DNA of 64,000 nt from Citrobacter amalonaticus (GTDB lineage Bacteria; Pseudomonadota; Gammaproteobacteria; Enterobacterales; Enterobacteriaceae). The stretch's first letter is position 1. Every line of letters begins with the position of its first letter. A program made the translations under genes and the position numbers. The stretch is from contig NZ_CP014015.2 of NCBI RefSeq assembly GCF_001559075.2, positions 124,001-188,000 of the forward strand. The letters are read 5' to 3'. The notes below the pieces were generated by a model. The model had not been told where the DNA came from, did not search any database, and worked only from the letters and a program-made list of their open reading frames with translations. Below are positions 61,108 through 64,000 of this stretch, in pieces.

Positions 61108-62577
61108 CTATTTCTTCACGCGTTCCGGGAAGTGCATTTCACTGTAACGTACGAAGTGAGTCCCGCGGGTCAGCTTATAGCCGAACCAGATAATCAGGAA
61201 CAGCGGGATACCAATATAGGTTGCCGCCACGCCGCCCCAGTCAATGGTGTCTTTCAGGAACGCTTCGTAGTTCTGGCCCAGCGTGATGATCAGACACAGA
61301 ACAAACGCGAAGATCGGCCCCAGCGGGAAGAAACCGGAACGATACGGCAGATCCTTCACGTCATGCCCTTGCAGAACATACCCGCGACGGAAACGATAGT
61401 GGCTGATAGCAATCCCCAGCCAGGCGATAAAGCCCGTCATCCCGGAGGTATTCAGCAGCCACAGGTACACCGTCTGGTTACCGAACATCGAGGTCAGGAA
61501 GCACAGACCGGCAATCACCGTCGTGGCATACAGCGCATTACGCGGAACACCGCCGCGAGACAGCTTCGCGAAAATACGCGGGGCTTTGCCATCACAGGCC
61601 AGGGTGTAAAGCATACGGGTAGAGGCGTACATCCCGGAGTTACCCGCCGACAGCACCGCCGTCAGGATCACCGCATTCATCACTGCCGCCGCAGAGAGCA
61701 GACCGGCATGCTGGAAGACCAGCGTGAACGGGCTGACGCTGATGTCTTTCACATCGTTACGCAGCAGGCTCGGATCGGTGTACGGGATGATCAGGCTGAT
61801 AATCAGAATCGCAAAGACATAGAACAGCAGGATTCGCCAGAACACCTGACGCACCGCACGCGGAATGTTCTTCTCCGGATCTTCAGATTCACCGGCTGCA
61901 ATACCAATAAGCTCCGTCCCCTGGAAAGAGAAACCGACAATCATCGCCACGCCAATCATCGCCGCAAAGCCACCGGCAAACGGCGCATCGCCCGTCGTCC
62001 AGTTGCTCCAGCCCACCGGCTGAGTGCCTTTGAAGATGCCGACAATCATCATGACGCCAACAATGATGAAGATAATCACGGTCGCCACTTTGATCAGTGA
62101 GAACCAGTATTCCGCTTCACCAAAGCCTCTGACCGAGATGTAGTTCAGCAGGAAGATGACGCCGAGGAACAGCGCACTCCAGATCCAGCCTGGCGTATCA
62201 GGGAACCACCAGCTCATCACCAGTTGTGCCGCCACGAGGTCAACCGCGATGGTCACCGCCCAGTTGTACCAGTAGTTCCAGCCCAGCGCGAAGCCGAAGC
62301 CTTCTTCAACATAGTTCTGACCGTAGGTCGCAAACGAACCGGATACCGGCATATACGCCGCCAGTTCGCCAAGACTGGTCATCAGGAAGTACACCATCAG
62401 GCCAATCAGAATATAGGAAAACAGCGCACCGCCTGGACCCGCTGCGGAAATGGTGGCGCCAGATGCCACGAAAAGCCCTGTACCGATAGAACCGCCAATC
62501 GCGATCATCGTCAGGTGACGCGCCTTCAGTTCGCGACGTAACGCGGGCGCTTCTGTGGTTTTAGTTTCGGAAACCAT
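61108..62577 (-). CDS. lysP: LysP, lysine-specific permease
   Basis: A 489-residue amino-acid permease (APC family, 12 helices), same length as E. coli. LKARHLTMIAIGGSIGTGLF is the family start signature. Imports lysine with protons and in E. coli also inhibits the CadC regulator when lysine is scarce. Convergent with cirA. Confidence 0.96.
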   Translation of the reverse strand: MVSETKTTEAPALRRELKARHLTMIAIGGSIGTGLFVASGATISAAGPGGALFSYILIGLMVYFLMTSLGELAAYMPVSGSFATYGQNYVEEGFGFALGWNYWYNWAVTIAVDLVAAQLVMSWWFPDTPGWIWSALFLGVIFLLNYISVRGFGEAEYWFSLIKVATVIIFIIVGVMMIVGIFKGTQPVGWSNWTTGDAPFAGGFAAMIGVAMIVGFSFQGTELIGIAAGESEDPEKNIPRAVRQVFWRILLFYVFAILIISLIIPYTDPSLLRNDVKDISVSPFTLVFQHAGLLSAAAVMNAVILTAVLSAGNSGMYASTRMLYTLACDGKAPRIFAKLSRGGVPRNALYATTVIAGLCFLTSMFGNQTVYLWLLNTSGMTGFIAWLGIAISHYRFRRGYVLQGHDVKDLPYRSGFFPLGPIFAFVLCLIITLGQNYEAFLKDTIDWGGVAATYIGIPLFLIIWFGYKLTRGTHFVRYSEMHFPERVKK

Positions 62578-62611
62578 GTGAAAATGCTATCCATCCAAAA
62601 AATGAGGCGCG

Positions 62612-62636
62612 ATTGTAGCAGACGAAACGCTCGTCT
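62612..62636 (-). promoter_or_regulatory. lysP promoter -10 with adjacent inverted repeat
   Basis: On the minus strand a TACAAT hexamer (62612-62617) lies 35 bp before the lysP start. Immediately upstream in the spacer is AGACGA-AACGC-TCGTCT (62620-62636 read on plus), a 6-bp inverted repeat placed where a repressor would block RNA polymerase. No factor is assigned. Confidence 0.4.
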
Positions 62637-62762
62637 TCTGGCACAAATGCGCTGTTATAAGAGACCTTCATGACTGGCCGCGGATTATAAGTAATAGCAG
62701 AGAATGGTGAACTTACTGCCCCCAGGACTTATCACCGTCAGGCGATCGGTCCCCGGGAGGCA

Positions 62763-63626
62763 TTATTCGCAATAACTGAGGAAGCGCTGGAGCGCATTAG
62801 AGAGGTGTTTCTGGCGATGATGAATCCGCCAGAGCGTACGTACCAGACGCGGAAGCGGCACCGCGACTTCGCTCAGCGTTCCCGCCTGGAGTTGTTCATC
62901 AATGACGCGTCGTGACAGACAGCTAATTCCCAACCCATGACGTACGGCATGCTTGATGGCTTCGGAGTTTCCCAGTTCCATCGCCATTTCAAATTTGGGT
63001 AAATGAGACAGCAGCAGATAATCCACTATTTCGCGCGTGCCGGAACCGCGTTCGCGCAGGATCCAGGGGGCGGATGCGAGTTGTTCAAGCGTCACCGGCC
63101 CCTGCGCCAGCGGCGAGGATGGCGCGGCGAATACCACCAGTTCATCTTCCAGCCACGGCTCCGAGATGATTTCCGTATTGTGGCACGGCCCTTCGATAAG
63201 CCCAATGTCGACCCGAAAATCGAGCACCGCCGTTATCACATCCTGACTGTTGCCGACGCTGAGCTCCAGCGGAAGCGCGGGGAAATCGCGACGATAACGG
63301 GCAATCACCCCCGGAAGGATATAGTTGCCGATGGTACTACTGGCATACACGCGGATCGCGCCGTTGTCTTCGCGAAACAACTGCTCGATCTCCACCGCCT
63401 GCTCCAGCAACGCCAGCGCCCGCGGATAGAGCAAACGACCATGTTCATTCACCACCAGCCGTTTACCCACGCGGTCGAAAAGCTGAACGCCCAGTTGACC
63501 TTCCAGATCGGTCAGCGCCGCGCTGACCGCCGATTGCGACAGCGCCAGCATCACCGATGCCTGCGTGGTTGAGCCGCTTTTCAAAACTTCGGTGAATACT
63601 TCAAGTTGCCGCAGGGTGATGTGCAT
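62763..63626 (-). CDS. yeiE: YeiE, LysR-type regulator
   Basis: A 287-residue LysR protein with N-terminal HTH (SGSTTQASVMLALSQSAVSA) and effector domain (about 88-287). Divergent from yeiH over 99 bp, the same arrangement as in E. coli. Roles in sulfite tolerance, iron balance or motility have been reported in different enterobacteria. Confidence 0.93.
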   Translation of the reverse strand: MHITLRQLEVFTEVLKSGSTTQASVMLALSQSAVSAALTDLEGQLGVQLFDRVGKRLVVNEHGRLLYPRALALLEQAVEIEQLFREDNGAIRVYASSTIGNYILPGVIARYRRDFPALPLELSVGNSQDVITAVLDFRVDIGLIEGPCHNTEIISEPWLEDELVVFAAPSSPLAQGPVTLEQLASAPWILRERGSGTREIVDYLLLSHLPKFEMAMELGNSEAIKHAVRHGLGISCLSRRVIDEQLQAGTLSEVAVPLPRLVRTLWRIHHRQKHLSNALQRFLSYCE

Positions 63627-63725
63627 GGTCGCTTACCACTTATAAAGATTAATTATAAATATATAATCAATTTTATTTTTAAGCCAGTTCGCCGTAACCT
63701 TTTGCCCATAAAAGAGGAGAAGGCA

Positions 63726-64000
63726 ATGACAGAACTCACCTTAACGAATCATCGTCGAACAATGTGGCATTTTATTCCGGGGCTTGCTCTGAGTGCAGTA
63801 ATTACCGGAGTTGCCTTATGGGGCGGGTCCATTCCCGCCGTGGCAGGTGCCGGATTCAGCGCCCTCACCTTAGCGATTTTATTGGGGATGGTGATCGGTA
63901 ACACCGTCTACCCCCAGATCTGGAAAAGCTGTGACGGCGGCGTCCTGTTTGCCAAACAACATTTATTGCGCCTGGGGATCATCCTCTACGGCTTTCGCCT
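63726..64000 (+). CDS. yeiH: YeiH, UPF0324 membrane protein (N-terminal part)
   Basis: The first 91 codons of a membrane protein cut by the window edge. After MTELTLTNHRRTMWHFIPG come hydrophobic helices (LALSAVITGVALWGGSIP; GFSALTLAILLGMVIGNTVY), matching E. coli YeiH. It is a putative sulfate/sulfite-exporter-type protein (Cons_hypoth698) that in related species is activated by the adjacent YeiE. AGAGGAGAAGGCA precedes the ATG. Confidence 0.93.
   Translation, partial: MTELTLTNHRRTMWHFIPGLALSAVITGVALWGGSIPAVAGAGFSALTLAILLGMVIGNTVYPQIWKSCDGGVLFAKQHLLRLGIILYGFR

Noticed and set aside
61132..62100. Long open frame (over 300 codons) opposite lysP
   Set aside because: It is the mirror frame of lysP, rich in His/Arg/Gln as such shadows are, with no ribosome site or homology.
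1..64000. tRNA, rRNA, CRISPR arrays, insertion sequences, prophage or integrase genes
   Set aside because: No clover-leaf-like segments, regular spaced repeats, transposase or phage proteins were recognised by eye; a tRNAscan or IS search would settle it.

Overview
The window is a stretch of enterobacterial core chromosome. Gene order follows the Escherichia coli 47-49 minute region from mdtB to yeiH almost gene for gene, and most proteins are close to their E. coli counterparts in sequence and length. Three points argue against E. coli K-12 itself: there is no gat operon between yegS and fbaB, mdtQ is intact, and a 3-hydroxybenzoate/gentisate operon sits between dusC and yohJ. Salmonella carries a comparable gentisate cluster, as far as I recall. 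A Citrobacter-like member of the Enterobacteriaceae is my best inference; genus cannot be fixed from the sequence alone.

Layout. 1-6980: end of the mdtBCD-baeSR drug-efflux and envelope-stress operon. 7147-10740: yegQ (tRNA hydroxylation), the CyaR small RNA, lipid kinase yegS and class I aldolase fbaB. 10991-14945: the uncharacterised yegTUV operon (nucleoside-type transporter, ADP-ribosylglycohydrolase-like enzyme, sugar kinase) with the GntR regulator yegW. 14987-16694: thiMD under a TPP riboswitch. 16695-19134: a variable, partly AT-rich interval with an unrecognised lipoprotein/secreted-protein pair, a possible small membrane protein and an orphan rcnB. 19135-26068: mrp, metG, yehR, yehS and the pyruvate-sensing btsSR pair. 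26291-30924: mlrA, the microprotein yohO and the osmF-yehYXW ABC importer. 31066-39958: bglX, dld, a GNAT acetyltransferase, pbpG, yohC, yohD and mdtQ. 40103-47258: dusC and the mhb cluster. 47390-50661: yohJK, cdd, sanA, yeiS. 50712-55643: the mglBAC galactose importer and its repressor galS. 55786-64000: yeiB, folE, yeiG, cirA, lysP, yeiE and the start of yeiH.

Regulation is unusually readable. CRP boxes at about -41.5 from inferred starts are visible for mglB, galS, cdd and cyaR; paired gal operators lie upstream of mglB and galS; a Fur box precedes cirA; a TPP riboswitch precedes thiM. REP-type palindromes occur at 35986-36046, 41106-41216 and 49518-49581. I saw no rRNA, tRNA, CRISPR array, insertion sequence or prophage.

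The least explained parts are the thiM-mrp interval (two unknown secreted proteins and a small membrane ORF behind an FNR-like site), a strong terminator 12 nt before the dusC start codon, and the yegTUV operon with its repeat-rich upstream region.
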